DNA from: an uncultured Flavobacteriales bacterium
Lineage (GTDB): Bacteria; Bacteroidota; Bacteroidia; Flavobacteriales_G; Salibacteraceae
Direction of reading: 5' to 3'
DNA: 64,000 bases
NCBI GenBank assembly: GCA_943788775.1
Contig: CALSRO010000005.1
Coordinates: 620,001-684,000, forward strand
Made by a program: the position numbers and the translations under genes. The notes under the pieces are model-generated. The model had not been told where the DNA came from and did no database searches. It worked only from the letters and a program-made list of their open reading frames with translations. Positions 44,505 to 53,990 of this stretch are shown here, one piece after another (the stretch's first letter is position 1; every line of letters begins with the position of its first letter).

Positions 44505-45257
44505 GTGATCTCAAAGAATGAAATTAAATTAATTCGCTCATTGGCGCGAAAACGTAACAGACTCGACCTTGGTTTCTTTCCCGTAGAGGGAGCTAAAATG
44601 ACTCAGGAAGCCCTTCAGTCTGAATTTGTAGTGACTGTGGTCTACTATACCAATTGGGACATACAAGAACGTGTTGAACATGTCCGTTATGAGCAAATTT
44701 CGGTGAAGGAAATGGCGACTATTAGTCATTTGACTACTCCCAGCAATGTTTTAGCCTTGGTTAAATATCCAGAGAGAGAATTAGAAACTGAAAAACTGGC
44801 TAAACAAAAGATTTTAGTCTTGGATGCGATACGTGATCCTGGAAATCTGGGCACCATAATTCGATCTGCAGATTGGTTTGGAGTAACAGATATCGTGGCT
44901 TCTACTGATACAGTTGACTGCTTCAATCCTAAGGTTACTCAAGCTACCATGGGGTCCTTGTTTCGTGTAAGAGTGCACTACACAGACTTGGATATATTGG
45001 CGGATATTAAAAGAATAAGTCCCGATTTTAAGGTGTATGGTGCCATGCTAAATGGTGATCACCCGAGTGTTTTGCACGAGTCAAGCAATGCTGGAGCGAT
45101 AGTCATTGGCAACGAAGGTCGCGGTGTGTCGGACGAGGTGTTGAAATGGATAGATCAGCACGTTACCATTGAAAAGGTGGGAGAAGCCGAATCATTAAAT
45201 GCGGCAATTTCAGCGTCCATTTTGCTATATGAATGGAAGGCTAGCCTTCGAAGTTAA
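44505..45257 (+). CDS. TrmH/SpoU-family RNA 2'-O-methyltransferase
   Basis: 250 residues from a GTG at 44505. An N-terminal substrate-binding domain is followed by the SPOUT knot: LDAIRDPGNLGTIIRSADWFG (motif 1, ~106), IVIGNEGRGVSDEVL (motif 2, ~203) and EKVGEAESLNAAISASILLYEW (motif 3, ~223). Uses SAM to methylate ribose in rRNA or tRNA; the target base is not deducible. Convergent with porT and overlaps it by 17 bp. Confidence 0.93.
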   Translation: MISKNEIKLIRSLARKRNRLDLGFFPVEGAKMTQEALQSEFVVTVVYYTNWDIQERVEHVRYEQISVKEMATISHLTTPSNVLALVKYPERELETEKLAKQKILVLDAIRDPGNLGTIIRSADWFGVTDIVASTDTVDCFNPKVTQATMGSLFRVRVHYTDLDILADIKRISPDFKVYGAMLNGDHPSVLHESSNAGAIVIGNEGRGVSDEVLKWIDQHVTIEKVGEAESLNAAISASILLYEWKASLRS

Positions 45258-45954
45258 GTGCGACTACGAAGATTCGTGAACGAAGATCGTTTATAGGGAG
45301 TGCGAATTGCGTGGCCTCCTTCACAATGACATTGTTCAATCCGTAGCTGAATTTTAATTCTGGAGAGAATTTGAAATACTCCAAGAAGAAATCGAATCCC
45401 ACGCCCACTTCAAGATTGTAATTGGACTGCTTCAATTTAACAAGTCGTTCTCCTTGCTCATCTATATTGTTATCAGTGAATTGCTGTGAGGCAAGGTCAA
45501 AGCCATAGTTGAATCCAACCATCACATACTGTGCGAAATTGTTGACCCGTTTTGATCGGTATTTTAAAAAAAGAGGTGCCTCAATGAAAGTAGATTCGAT
45601 GGTTTTTACCACTGGTGTATTAAACTCAGTGGAGTAATATTCATAGTTTAAATCCCTCGCAGCGAAGGCTATTCCTGGTGTGAACCTGATTCCGAAATAA
45701 GGGCCAAAATGTAGTTCAGATACTACATGGATCACGAGTCCCGGTTGAGTTCCCGTTTCCAATTTAATCAGTGAATCAGATTGTGTCAAGTCATGATCCA
45801 AGGCAAACCCATTGCTGCTCATCCCTAACTGAAATCCAAAGTGAAGTTTTTTATTGTCAAACTTTGGGAGATTGTCAGGAATGTCTCTTTGAGCCATATT
45901 GACGCCAGAGAACAATGAAATCACGATAAGGATTATAAGCTGTTTCACCTGCAT
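45241..45954 (-). CDS. porT: T9SS outer-membrane protein PorT
   Basis: 237 residues. Signal peptide 1-21 (ending GVNMAQ). An eight-strand barrel with the opening LHFGFQLGMSSNGFAL typical of PorT. Required for type IX secretion in Porphyromonas and gliding bacteria. The neighbour order ubiE-porT is widely conserved in Bacteroidota and supports the call. The C-terminus overlaps the convergent methyltransferase gene. Confidence 0.88.
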   Translation of the reverse strand: MQVKQLIILIVISLFSGVNMAQRDIPDNLPKFDNKKLHFGFQLGMSSNGFALDHDLTQSDSLIKLETGTQPGLVIHVVSELHFGPYFGIRFTPGIAFAARDLNYEYYSTEFNTPVVKTIESTFIEAPLFLKYRSKRVNNFAQYVMVGFNYGFDLASQQFTDNNIDEQGERLVKLKQSNYNLEVGVGFDFFLEYFKFSPELKFSYGLNNVIVKEATQFALPINDLRSRIFVVALNFEG

Positions 45955-45986
45955 ATACCAAACAAAGGAACGAAACCTTAAGGAGA

Positions 45987-46724
45987 TTATTTCTCAGCTA
46001 AATAGATTGTTGCGATGCCAAAAGTGAGTCTGTATTCTTTGATACTCTTGAAACCGACCTCCTTCAAAATACTAATGAAGTCACTTCCTTCTGGAAAGGC
46101 TTTGACGGATTCAGGTAGGTATGTATAGGCTCTCGCGTCTTTGGAAACTGTTTTGCCGATTAGGGGCAAAATAAAACTGAAATAGAAATTATAGAGCTGC
46201 TTCCAAGGAAAGGATTTTGGTTTTGAGAATTCAAGCACTGCCAGCGGATACTTAGGTTTGAGCACTCGATGGATCTCAGATAGGCCTTTTCTCAGATTTT
46301 CAAAATTTCGCACACCGAATGCCACGGTTACACCCTCGAAGTGGCTATCAGCAAATTGGATGTTCTCTGCATCACCCAATCCTAAAGTAATGGTTGAGTC
46401 TATTTTGCGTTTGATCATTTTGGATTTACCTACCTCCAACATTCCTGCAGAGATGTCAATACCTTGAATTTCTCTTGGCTTTAATCGCATGAGTTCAACC
46501 GCAAAATCCCCAGTTCCTGTTGCAACATCAAGTAAGATGGAAGGATTGTATGGCTTCAAAAGCTTGACAGCTTTTCTTCGCCAGCCCTTGTCGATGTTCA
46601 TGCTGAGCAAGTGATTGAGCAAATCATATCTACCCGATATGTTGTCGAACATGACGGCTACTTGCTCCTTTTTACTCCCCAATTCAGAATATGGCTTTAC
46701 AGCTTCGGCTTTGTTTTCAATCAT
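45987..46724 (-). CDS. ubiE: Demethylmenaquinone methyltransferase
   Basis: 245 residues, class I SAM methyltransferase. FDNISGRYDLLNHLLSMNIDKGWRRKAV (~26-53) and the SAM loop LDVATGTGDFAVEL (~62) are UbiE/MenG signatures; AFGVRNFENLRKGLSEIHRVLKP (~135) is the UbiE-specific block. Last step of menaquinone synthesis (MenG activity is expected in an organism lacking ubiquinone). Overlaps the trkH stop by one base. Confidence 0.95.
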   Translation of the reverse strand: MIENKAEAVKPYSELGSKKEQVAVMFDNISGRYDLLNHLLSMNIDKGWRRKAVKLLKPYNPSILLDVATGTGDFAVELMRLKPREIQGIDISAGMLEVGKSKMIKRKIDSTITLGLGDAENIQFADSHFEGVTVAFGVRNFENLRKGLSEIHRVLKPKYPLAVLEFSKPKSFPWKQLYNFYFSFILPLIGKTVSKDARAYTYLPESVKAFPEGSDFISILKEVGFKSIKEYRLTFGIATIYLAEK

Positions 46725-48553
46725 TATCCAACCATTATATGTTCTTCCGGATAGGAATAGTTTGTTGTAAGAATCTTTCGAGCGAATGCGAATATGATCG
46801 ATAGTGTTCCCAATCGACCAATAAACATGCTGAAGATCAAAATATATTTACCCGCATCGCTAATCATACCTGTAATTCCGGTGCTATATCCACAGGTGCT
46901 AAAGGCACTAATTTCTTCAAACAGCAGGTCGATGAAACTGCGATCGGGCAGAGCGAGTATGTGCGTTTCTGTCAATGTCAATAAATAGGTGCAAATGATC
47001 ATACCACCAGCAAAAGTCACTAGAACTGTTGTTGCTTTTAACACATCATCAGTAGGTATTGTTCTGCCTAAAACCTCTACGTTTTTCTTACCGCGGATCG
47101 TTGAATAGGTATTGATACAGATCAATGCAAAGGTGGATGTCTTGATGCCACCTGCGGTCGAGAATGTATTGCCACCGATAAACATCATGATAATCATTAA
47201 GAATATGGTGCCAATGGCCAAGGAATGTACATCGGCTGTGTTCAAACCAGCAGAACGAACGGAAACTGCTTGAAATACCGCTGTGATCGTGCTCTCCACA
47301 AAATTTTGATCACTCAAAGTATTGTTCCATTCAGCAATGAGGTACAGAACCACGGTGATGCCAATAAGAATCATGTGTGTCCTAACCGCCAATATTGTGC
47401 TCATGTGGGGGCGTTTCCAAGGGTGTTTTAATCGATCGCGCAATAAACTAGGAGTAAATAGGTCAAACAACACTGTAAAACCAAAAGCACCTAAAAGAAT
47501 AAGGGCTGCAACCACCACATGAATGATATATGCTTTTTGCAAGAATGGGGCGAACATTCCACCCTCAACTGTGGAAAATCCACCATTGTTAAAGGCCGAT
47601 ATCGAGTGAAAAATGCTGAAAAATATCTTGTCTCCTTCCGATTGAAATGGCATTTCTGGTGTCAATAGAAGATATATTAATCCGCCACCTATCACTTCTA
47701 TCAAAATACTGATAATGAATACTTTGAGAAGCATTTGTTTGGCATTGAAAAAGGAATCCTTGGTTACAAAATCTTCAATTATTTCGTCTTGCTTCATTCC
47801 AAACCCTGCTCGGTTTAGGAAAGCTGCCAGGTAAGCGAAGGAGACAATATTCAACCCTCCTAGCTTCATGAGCATCATGATCACGAATTGTCCTTTTAAG
47901 CTAAAGAATGTGGATGTTTCAACGGCCGCTAAACCCGTAACGCAAGTAGCGCTCACGGATGTGAAGAGGGCGTCAATGAATCTAATGCCACCTGGAGCTG
48001 CGGTCATTTCGGGCATCATTAAAAGTGCTGTACCGGCTGTAATGATGACTAAAAATGAAAAGATGAAAATGGTAGAGGGGTGAAGCTTGATGTTCGAAGT
48101 AAGACTAGTCTTATCGCTCAATTCAAAGAATACAACTACGGCCAAATAAACCTGAAGAAATACCACCGAAAGAGCGCTACCACTTTTCAAACCAAGAAAA
48201 TCGAAAATGGATTCTACTACTGTCAGATCAAAGACGTTGTGCAGAATGGCCTCTGTCAGTAAGATCAGAACCATGATGCCTTCAAACCAATTCTGCCGGA
48301 TAAACTCGATAGGTGCAAAGTCATAGAATACCTTAGCTAGGTAGTGGAACACATAATAGCCAAAGGATGCCTCTACAATGATTTGAATCCAATTGTTGGT
48401 TTCATCATCAAGGTCAAATCCGTGATAGGCGAATAGTGAACCGATCGCGATGAGAGACACCCCAAACGAAATCAATTTTAAAATACGGAGATTCTGAACT
48501 TTACTGCTGTAAATGAACAGATTGATCTTCTCTCTGATACTTGTAATGTCCAC
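46724..48553 (-). CDS. trkH: TrkH-family potassium uptake protein
   Basis: 609 residues. Four selectivity-filter loops with the conserved Gly are readable: SATCVTGL (~200), SAFNNGGF (~325), FSTAGGIKT (~465) and STCGYSTG (~560). An N-terminal region of about 150 residues adds roughly four extra helices, common in Bacteroidota TrkH. Inner-membrane K+ (or Na+) channel subunit that works with a TrkA/KtrA-type regulator, not seen here. Tightly packed between hldE-like kinase (2-bp gap) and ubiE (1-bp overlap). Confidence 0.93.
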   Translation of the reverse strand: MDITSIREKINLFIYSSKVQNLRILKLISFGVSLIAIGSLFAYHGFDLDDETNNWIQIIVEASFGYYVFHYLAKVFYDFAPIEFIRQNWFEGIMVLILLTEAILHNVFDLTVVESIFDFLGLKSGSALSVVFLQVYLAVVVFFELSDKTSLTSNIKLHPSTIFIFSFLVIITAGTALLMMPEMTAAPGGIRFIDALFTSVSATCVTGLAAVETSTFFSLKGQFVIMMLMKLGGLNIVSFAYLAAFLNRAGFGMKQDEIIEDFVTKDSFFNAKQMLLKVFIISILIEVIGGGLIYLLLTPEMPFQSEGDKIFFSIFHSISAFNNGGFSTVEGGMFAPFLQKAYIIHVVVAALILLGAFGFTVLFDLFTPSLLRDRLKHPWKRPHMSTILAVRTHMILIGITVVLYLIAEWNNTLSDQNFVESTITAVFQAVSVRSAGLNTADVHSLAIGTIFLMIIMMFIGGNTFSTAGGIKTSTFALICINTYSTIRGKKNVEVLGRTIPTDDVLKATTVLVTFAGGMIICTYLLTLTETHILALPDRSFIDLLFEEISAFSTCGYSTGITGMISDAGKYILIFSMFIGRLGTLSIIFAFARKILTTNYSYPEEHIMVG

Positions 48554-48555
48554 TG

Positions 48556-49551
48556 CTAAGCCGTGATTTTGGCGATTTCGTTTTTCAACGTGAGGGCATC
48601 AATCGATACCACTCCTGGATATTGACAAACCCAACCACCTGCAAAGTTGGCTAAGTATGTAATCTCGTCTAATCCAAGGCCTGCAGCAAGAGCACAGGTA
48701 GCCGTGCTGATGACAGTATCGCCTGCACCAGAAACATCAGCAATGTCTCGAGGTTGAGCGGGGAAATGATGGCTTTCATTCTCGCTAGCGATAAACATTC
48801 CCTTGCTCGACAGTGTGAATAATACCATCTCAGTTGGCATAATATCATTCAAAAAGCCATATGCCTCTTGCAATGATTCTGGATCCGCAGATAAATCCTG
48901 TTGGTTCAAGCCATCTCTTAATTCTTTCAGATTTGGTTTGAACAATGTTGCTCCAGCGTAGGAAAGGAAGTTTCTTCGTTTTGGATCTACGGTTACCGGT
49001 ATCGAATGCTGACGTGCCAATTCGATCACTTCTTGAATTAATACGGCACTGATCACTCCCTTATCATAGTCCTCGAAAATGATCGCATCTGGATTTTCAT
49101 TTACAATGAGGTCGGTGATTCGGTTTTTTAAACCGCTTTGGTCTTCTTTTGAAATCACTTCGCATTGTTCCTCATCCATGCGGAGCAACTGATGATGATT
49201 GCTCACCAACCGAGTTTTTACACTTGTAATTCTCTCTGCACTCGAACCTAATCCTTCTATGGATAATTCATGTTTCGACATCAGATCCAGCACTTGTTTG
49301 CCTGCAAAATCACTTCCTAGAACCGAGCATAGAATTGGTTTTGCCCCAAGCCCTTGCACGTTCAATGCGACATTTGCCGCACCACCCAGGCGGTATTCTT
49401 TCTTTTCAATGTCTAAAATAGACACGGGCGCTTCTGGCGAAATGCGGTTCACACTTCCACTGAAGTATGCATCCAGAATTACATCGCCAATGACCAATAT
49501 TTTTAAGTCACTGAACTTATCAATCGCGCTTAAAATGTTCTGTTGGTTCAT
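48556..49551 (-). CDS. D-glycero-beta-D-manno-heptose-7-phosphate kinase-like (PfkB) protein
   Basis: 331 residues. PfkB/RfaE-1 domain with GDVILDAYFSGSVNRISPEAPV (~23-44), RLGGAANVALNV (~55) and DVSGAGDTVISTATCALAAG (~270, anion hole and catalytic Asp). Only the kinase half of HldE is present; no nucleotidyltransferase domain follows. Makes heptose bisphosphate for LPS core or other ADP-heptose products if truly RfaE1. Start overlaps the aminotransferase stop by 4 bp (ATGA). Confidence 0.85.
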   Translation of the reverse strand: MNQQNILSAIDKFSDLKILVIGDVILDAYFSGSVNRISPEAPVSILDIEKKEYRLGGAANVALNVQGLGAKPILCSVLGSDFAGKQVLDLMSKHELSIEGLGSSAERITSVKTRLVSNHHQLLRMDEEQCEVISKEDQSGLKNRITDLIVNENPDAIIFEDYDKGVISAVLIQEVIELARQHSIPVTVDPKRRNFLSYAGATLFKPNLKELRDGLNQQDLSADPESLQEAYGFLNDIMPTEMVLFTLSSKGMFIASENESHHFPAQPRDIADVSGAGDTVISTATCALAAGLGLDEITYLANFAGGWVCQYPGVVSIDALTLKNEIAKITA

Positions 49552-50744
49552 TTTTCCAATTTGTTGATTGCCAAACGAATTCGTTCAATCGCTTCTTTCA
49601 ATGTTTCTTCAGATGCTGCATAAGAGAGTCGGATGTATTCATCCGCGCCAAAGGCCGATCCATCTACGGTGGCAACGTGTGCCTCTTCCAATAAATACAT
49701 GCACAAGTCCTCAGCCGTTTTGATTTGTCGATCGCCAAAATGAGAACCCAGCAGTGCATCTACCTTGGGGAATAAATAAAACGCCCCTTCTGGTTCATTG
49801 CAGATCAATCCTTCGATGCTTGAAAGCCCGTCAATCATAATCTTTCTGCGCCTTGCAAATGCATCGACCATAAACTGGATGTCTTTTGGATCGGCTTCCA
49901 TGGCTGCCTTGGCTGCCATTTGACTGATGCTTGAAGGTGCACTTGTAAACTGACCTTGAATTTTTGTGCAGGCCGTGGCAATTTGCTTCGATGCCGCTAT
50001 GTAACCAATTCTCCAGCCCGTCATTGCGAAGGCCTTTGAAACTCCATTTACTGTAATTACCCTTTCATATAATTCCGGAATGGAGGCCATTGAAAAGTGA
50101 TGACCTATGTAGCGTATGTGCTCATATATCTCATCGCTGATGATGTGGATTTTTGGATATCGTTTGAATACTTCGCCTAAGGCTCGCAACTCATTTTCGG
50201 TGTAGCCTCCACCTGTAGGGTTCGATGGAGAAGAGAAAATGAAAAGCTTAGTCTTGTCCGAAATGTGCGCCTCTAATTGCTGGGGTGTAATCTTAAAACC
50301 TTGTTCTACTTCAGCCTGGATTGGAACGACTGTACCTTCGGAATATAATGCCATTTCGCGATAACTAACCCAATAAGGCGCGGGAATCAAAACCTCATCG
50401 CCTTTGTTTACCAAGCACAACACGGCATTGATAATGCTCTGTTTTGCACCGGTGCTCACCACAATCTGATTTGGATGATAATCCAAGCCGTTGTCGCGTT
50501 TCAATTTTAGGGCAATTGCTTCTCTTACTTCGAGATATCCTGGTACTGGGGTATAGTGCGTGTAGTTTTCGGCCACTGCTCTTTTTGCCGCTTCTTTGAT
50601 GAAATCTGGAGTGTTGAAGTCGGGTTCGCCAAGGCTGAGGTTTATGACGTCTACACCCTTAGCCTTGAGGTCGCGACTTCGTTGCGACATAGCAATGGTG
50701 GCAGATTCGGCCAAGTTCTCGATGCGATCAGAAAGTATCGTCAT
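49548..50744 (-). CDS. PLP-dependent class I aminotransferase (aspartate type)
   Basis: 398 residues. N-terminal INLSLGEPDFNTPDFI, middle SSPSNPTGGGYTENEL and the PLP-lysine block VNGVSKAFAMTGWRIGY (Lys near 238), as in fold type I subgroup I-gamma/AspC enzymes. Moves amino groups between aspartate or another amino acid and 2-oxoglutarate. First gene of a minus-strand run that continues to ubiE and porT. Confidence 0.93.
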   Translation of the reverse strand: MTILSDRIENLAESATIAMSQRSRDLKAKGVDVINLSLGEPDFNTPDFIKEAAKRAVAENYTHYTPVPGYLEVREAIALKLKRDNGLDYHPNQIVVSTGAKQSIINAVLCLVNKGDEVLIPAPYWVSYREMALYSEGTVVPIQAEVEQGFKITPQQLEAHISDKTKLFIFSSPSNPTGGGYTENELRALGEVFKRYPKIHIISDEIYEHIRYIGHHFSMASIPELYERVITVNGVSKAFAMTGWRIGYIAASKQIATACTKIQGQFTSAPSSISQMAAKAAMEADPKDIQFMVDAFARRRKIMIDGLSSIEGLICNEPEGAFYLFPKVDALLGSHFGDRQIKTAEDLCMYLLEEAHVATVDGSAFGADEYIRLSYAASEETLKEAIERIRLAINKLEK

Positions 50745-50872
50745 GCGTTTAATTAAGTCGCAAAACTAATGAATTGCGAGTCGCAGCGGCATTTTTACGA
50801 TTGTTTCAATTCTTTCGAATTATTGTAAATCAATGTTTCGAGCATTCAATATTCAAGGCGTAAACTTGCAGC

Positions 50873-51418
50873 ATGGAATGGATAGAAATAATCATTGAGG
50901 CTCTTGTCTCAATTGTTGCAGTAGCAGCCGCAATTTGGATCATTTATTTTGGCCTGAATCGATATTTCGCTGCGCAGACTGAAAAGTTAAACCGCGATTG
51001 GATGGAAAAGAAGGAAAAAGATTTCCTGCCTATTCAAACGCAGGCCTATGAGCGACTTATTTTATTTCTAGAGAGAATTCATCCCGAGCGATTGGTTTTC
51101 AGAGTCAATAAGCCGGGAATGAGTGCACGATTGATGCAGGCTGAAATTTTGAAATTGATCCGCGAGGAGTTTGATCATAATTTGGCCCAGCAACTTTACA
51201 TAAGCAATGATGCATGGAATGCCGTGAAAGTCGCTCGGGAGGAAACTTTCAAAATATTGAATCACGCTGCTGAGAAAACGGATGCAAATGCTTCCAGTTT
51301 TGATTTTAGTACTGCCATTATCGAAACGGTAGATAAGTTGGAAAAGGTTCCTACGGAAGTTGCCGTGAATATCTTGAAAACGGAATTCAGAAGAAGACAG
51401 GTGGGGATTAGGAAATGA
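50873..51418 (+). CDS. Conserved protein with N-terminal membrane anchor
   Basis: 181 residues. One membrane helix (IIIEALVSIVAVAAAIWIIYFGL) near the start, then a helical cytoplasmic domain with FLPIQTQAYERLILFLERIHPE and an Arg-rich C-terminus (FRRRQVGIRK). Looks like a family found widely in Bacteroidota near core genes; no function known to me. Divergent from the aminotransferase gene. Start ATG follows TAAACTTG, one base off the -7 consensus. Confidence 0.7.
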   Translation: MEWIEIIIEALVSIVAVAAAIWIIYFGLNRYFAAQTEKLNRDWMEKKEKDFLPIQTQAYERLILFLERIHPERLVFRVNKPGMSARLMQAEILKLIREEFDHNLAQQLYISNDAWNAVKVAREETFKILNHAAEKTDANASSFDFSTAIIETVDKLEKVPTEVAVNILKTEFRRRQVGIRK

Positions 51419-51424
51419 GCCTAT

Positions 51425-51560
51425 CGGATGATTAGCTGATTAAAAGATGAGTCGATTAGAAGATGAGGTAATGTTTCACTTTTTCAATGAGGTAATTAGT
51501 CAATGAGATAATTAGACAATGAATCATGAGATAATTGGACAATTGTTTAATGATTCTCGC
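51425..51560. repeat. Degenerate AT-rich minisatellite-like intergenic repeats
   Basis: Imperfect direct repeats built on units such as CAATGAGATAATTAGACAAT and ATGAGATAATTGGACAAT, preceded by GATGATTAG / GATGAGTCGATTAGAAGATGAG variants. No reading frame with recognisable product; no gene between 51419 and 51661. Confidence 0.6.
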
Positions 51561-51661
51561 AAAACGATGGTAACCACATGCTGTCTTCAACCGTTCTACT
51601 TACAGCAGAAGCTCAGACTGACGGGCTATATAGTAATTGATATTGGGTATTGAATATTCCT

Positions 51662-51784
51662 CTACTTCACCAACATCAATCTTCCTTCAAAGGTGTTTTG
51701 TCCTATGAAGTCTTCTGAGATTACCTCCATTTTCCAGTGGTACACGCCTTGTGGAGCTGGGTAGCCAGTAATGGTGCCGTCCTA
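51662..51784 (-). pseudogene. Orphan remnant of a T9SS type-B sorting domain
   Basis: On the minus strand, 41 codons read DGTITGYPAPQGVYHWK, then MEVISEDFIGQ and FEGRLMLVK followed by a true stop at 51662. This is the end of a gliding-motility-associated C-terminal domain, where the consensus has WDGT: the codon before DGT is TAG at 51784, one base from TGG. No PKD or N-terminal part is found upstream. The rest of 51561-51840 shows nothing I can name. Confidence 0.7.
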
Positions 51785-51840
51785 GCTTCGGTTGCTTCGG
51801 ATCGCTAAAACCAACTCAAAGCCTAGATCTAAACAAGCAC

Positions 51841-52818
51841 TCAAATTTCTTGATCCAGAATGTGAAGTAGGCGAAGGGTCGCTTCGAATTCATTGATTTT
51901 TTGGGAGGATAACTCGCTTTTGATAGAATTCAGTTCTTGGCGTCTGTTCAGTTTGTGCATCATTCGCTCGTAGATGCTCAACTCGGCCAATCGTTGAAAT
52001 GCGTTTTGCTGCTGAATCTGACGGTTCGTATCCAACCATCCATTTTCTTTGATGGCAGCTTGTCGGTCGAGTAGCGCTGTCCAGCACTCGGCCACACCTT
52101 CGCCATGCAGTCCTGAGGCGAGTTTGACCTTGGGGCCCCAACCCGATTCGGCTGCGGGAAAGAGATGCAAGGCCATTTCCAGTTGCTTTTTGGCTTTTCT
52201 AGCGGGAATGAGGTTGTCTCCATCGGCCTTGTTGATGATGATCAAATCTGCCGTTTCCATGATGCCGCGTTTGATGCCTTGCAATTCATCTCCTGTGCCG
52301 GGCATGCCCAACATCATGAAGGTATCGGTAATGTTGATGACTTCGGTTTCGCTTTGGCCCACACCTACGGTTTCGATCAAAATCACATCAAAGCCTGCGG
52401 CTTCGCACAACAACATGGATTCGCGAGTGCGAGCCGATACTCCACCCAAGGTGCCACTGCTGGGACTGGGTCGGATGAAAGCCAGTGGATCGCGACTCAA
52501 TTCTTCCATGCGGGTTTTATCTCCAAGAATGCTTCCTGCCGTTCGAGAGCTGCTGGGGTCAATGGCCAAGACTGCTAGTTTCAATCCTTGTTGAGTAATG
52601 TGTCTGCCCAAAGCCTCTATGAATGTGCTTTTCCCTACGCCAGGTATGCCCGTAATTCCAATACGGACACATTCGTTGCGATGTCCATAAATGGCGTTCA
52701 CCAGTTGGATCGCTTGTTCGCGGTGTTCTGGTTTCTGACTTTCTACCAAAGTGATACCCTTGGCCAAGGCCAGTTTATCCCCCGATTTGATGCCGTATAT
52801 GATTTCTTGCAGTTCCAA
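51841..52818 (-). CDS. meaB: Methylmalonyl-CoA mutase-associated GTPase MeaB
   Basis: 325 residues, G3E GTPase family. Walker A GIPGVGKST near 56, switch loops with DPSSSRTAGSILGDKTRM (~88) and ETVGVGQSE (~150), and the base motif NKADG near 197. MeaB protects and reloads the adenosylcobalamin cofactor of methylmalonyl-CoA mutase. The mutase genes are not in the window. Divergent from the YIP1 gene, 48 bp apart. Confidence 0.93.
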   Translation of the reverse strand: MELQEIIYGIKSGDKLALAKGITLVESQKPEHREQAIQLVNAIYGHRNECVRIGITGIPGVGKSTFIEALGRHITQQGLKLAVLAIDPSSSRTAGSILGDKTRMEELSRDPLAFIRPSPSSGTLGGVSARTRESMLLCEAAGFDVILIETVGVGQSETEVINITDTFMMLGMPGTGDELQGIKRGIMETADLIIINKADGDNLIPARKAKKQLEMALHLFPAAESGWGPKVKLASGLHGEGVAECWTALLDRQAAIKENGWLDTNRQIQQQNAFQRLAELSIYERMMHKLNRRQELNSIKSELSSQKINEFEATLRLLHILDQEI

Positions 52819-52866
52819 CAGATTTCAAAGAGAAGAAAAAAAAGCCATGGGTGTATATTTATCGCC

Positions 52867-53616
52867 ATGGATGAGTTGGACGATTTTATCGAAGAAACTG
52901 AAACTGAGGTGGAGTTGGATCCAAGCATTACGTGGAAAAATGTGTGGTTTTCGATACTCTATAAGCCTAACCCTACATTCGATTTCATCTTTCATACGGA
53001 TCGGAAAAAGCATTTGTGGGCCATATGGCTCTTGCTTGGCACCTTGTCTGGATTGATACAACTCATTGATGCTCCCGAACTCGCAAAAACCTATGAGCCA
53101 CTTTATGTATTAGGAATAATCCTCGGGGTGGGTATTGTCATCGTTGGGTTTTATGCCTTGATGTCATTGACATTGAAATACGTTGGAACGTGGATTTTCA
53201 AGACTAAATCCACTTTTATGGATTTGATGATTGTTCAGGCATGGGCAGTGATGCCTAGCATGATGTCCTTGTTATTGCAAATTGCGGTTTCTCTATTAAT
53301 GCTCTTTGTTCACCCTGCTGGAATTCATGGTCAGGCTGATTTACCTGAATTCGCCTCAGTCATGGTGGGGTTTGCACGGAATGTAGCATTGGTTTGGTCT
53401 ATCGTTTTAACCATCATTGGAGTAAGGCATTTGCAAAAACTCAGTTATGGAAAGTCGATTGCAAATTATCTGATTTCATCTGTAGCCATTATTACGGTGG
53501 TGTTCGGAATTTCGATGTCCATAGCCTATTATTATCAGCGATTTGTTATCCATGAAAGCAGCCAACGCTATTTGGAAATGAACGATTCGTATGAAGGGGT
53601 AATTGAACAGCAGTAG
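52867..53616 (+). CDS. YIP1-family membrane protein
   Basis: 249 residues from the ATG at 52867 (MDELDDFIEETETEVEL); the longer frame from 52588 is antisense to meaB. An acidic N-terminus and an amphipathic segment (TWKNVWFSILYKPNPTFDFI) are followed by five membrane helices (~58 onwards), the YIP1/YipA layout. Stop is directly followed by the ATG of the next gene. Role unknown; perhaps in envelope organisation. Confidence 0.75.
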   Translation: MDELDDFIEETETEVELDPSITWKNVWFSILYKPNPTFDFIFHTDRKKHLWAIWLLLGTLSGLIQLIDAPELAKTYEPLYVLGIILGVGIVIVGFYALMSLTLKYVGTWIFKTKSTFMDLMIVQAWAVMPSMMSLLLQIAVSLLMLFVHPAGIHGQADLPEFASVMVGFARNVALVWSIVLTIIGVRHLQKLSYGKSIANYLISSVAIITVVFGISMSIAYYYQRFVIHESSQRYLEMNDSYEGVIEQQ

Positions 53617-53982
53617 ATGAGTGAACCTTTGCTAGATGATGATTTTAGTCAAAAAGACGAACCGCCTATTCGCTTGTTTTCTGCTTCTATGTTGGTGACC
53701 AGCGCTGTACTCTTGTTCCTAGGATTGATCTTTAAAATTCAGCATTGGCCTATGAATGCACTCATGATTCTGGTGGGCAGTGGATTGGCATCTGGAAACG
53801 GAACGTATCGAGCAATTGCACTTCAGAATAATCCGGTGGAACGGGCGATGCGCCTGTTTGTTCCGATCCTAGCATTATGCATATTGTTCTTTTGGTTGCA
53901 ATACACATTGGCGGGGTTCGCGGTCTTTTTTGTCGCAGCATTAATAGCCGCTGCCATAGATCACACCAAGATCAATAAGTGA
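53617..53982 (+). CDS. Small membrane protein with GldL-like segment
   Basis: 121 residues. Two N-terminal helices flank LGLIFKIQHWPMNALMI, which resembles the FK-I-x-HWP block of GldL, the inner-membrane T9SS motor protein. Two more helices follow (~85-115). It has no long cytoplasmic coil, so it is not GldL itself. Translationally coupled to the YIP1 gene (no gap). Confidence 0.7.
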   Translation: MSEPLLDDDFSQKDEPPIRLFSASMLVTSAVLLFLGLIFKIQHWPMNALMILVGSGLASGNGTYRAIALQNNPVERAMRLFVPILALCILFFWLQYTLAGFAVFFVAALIAAAIDHTKINK

Positions 53983-53990
53983 TAAAAAGA

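Noticed and set aside
52049..52594. 181-residue plus-strand frame and a 137-residue one at 52165
   Set aside because: Both antisense to meaB, which has all GTPase motifs.
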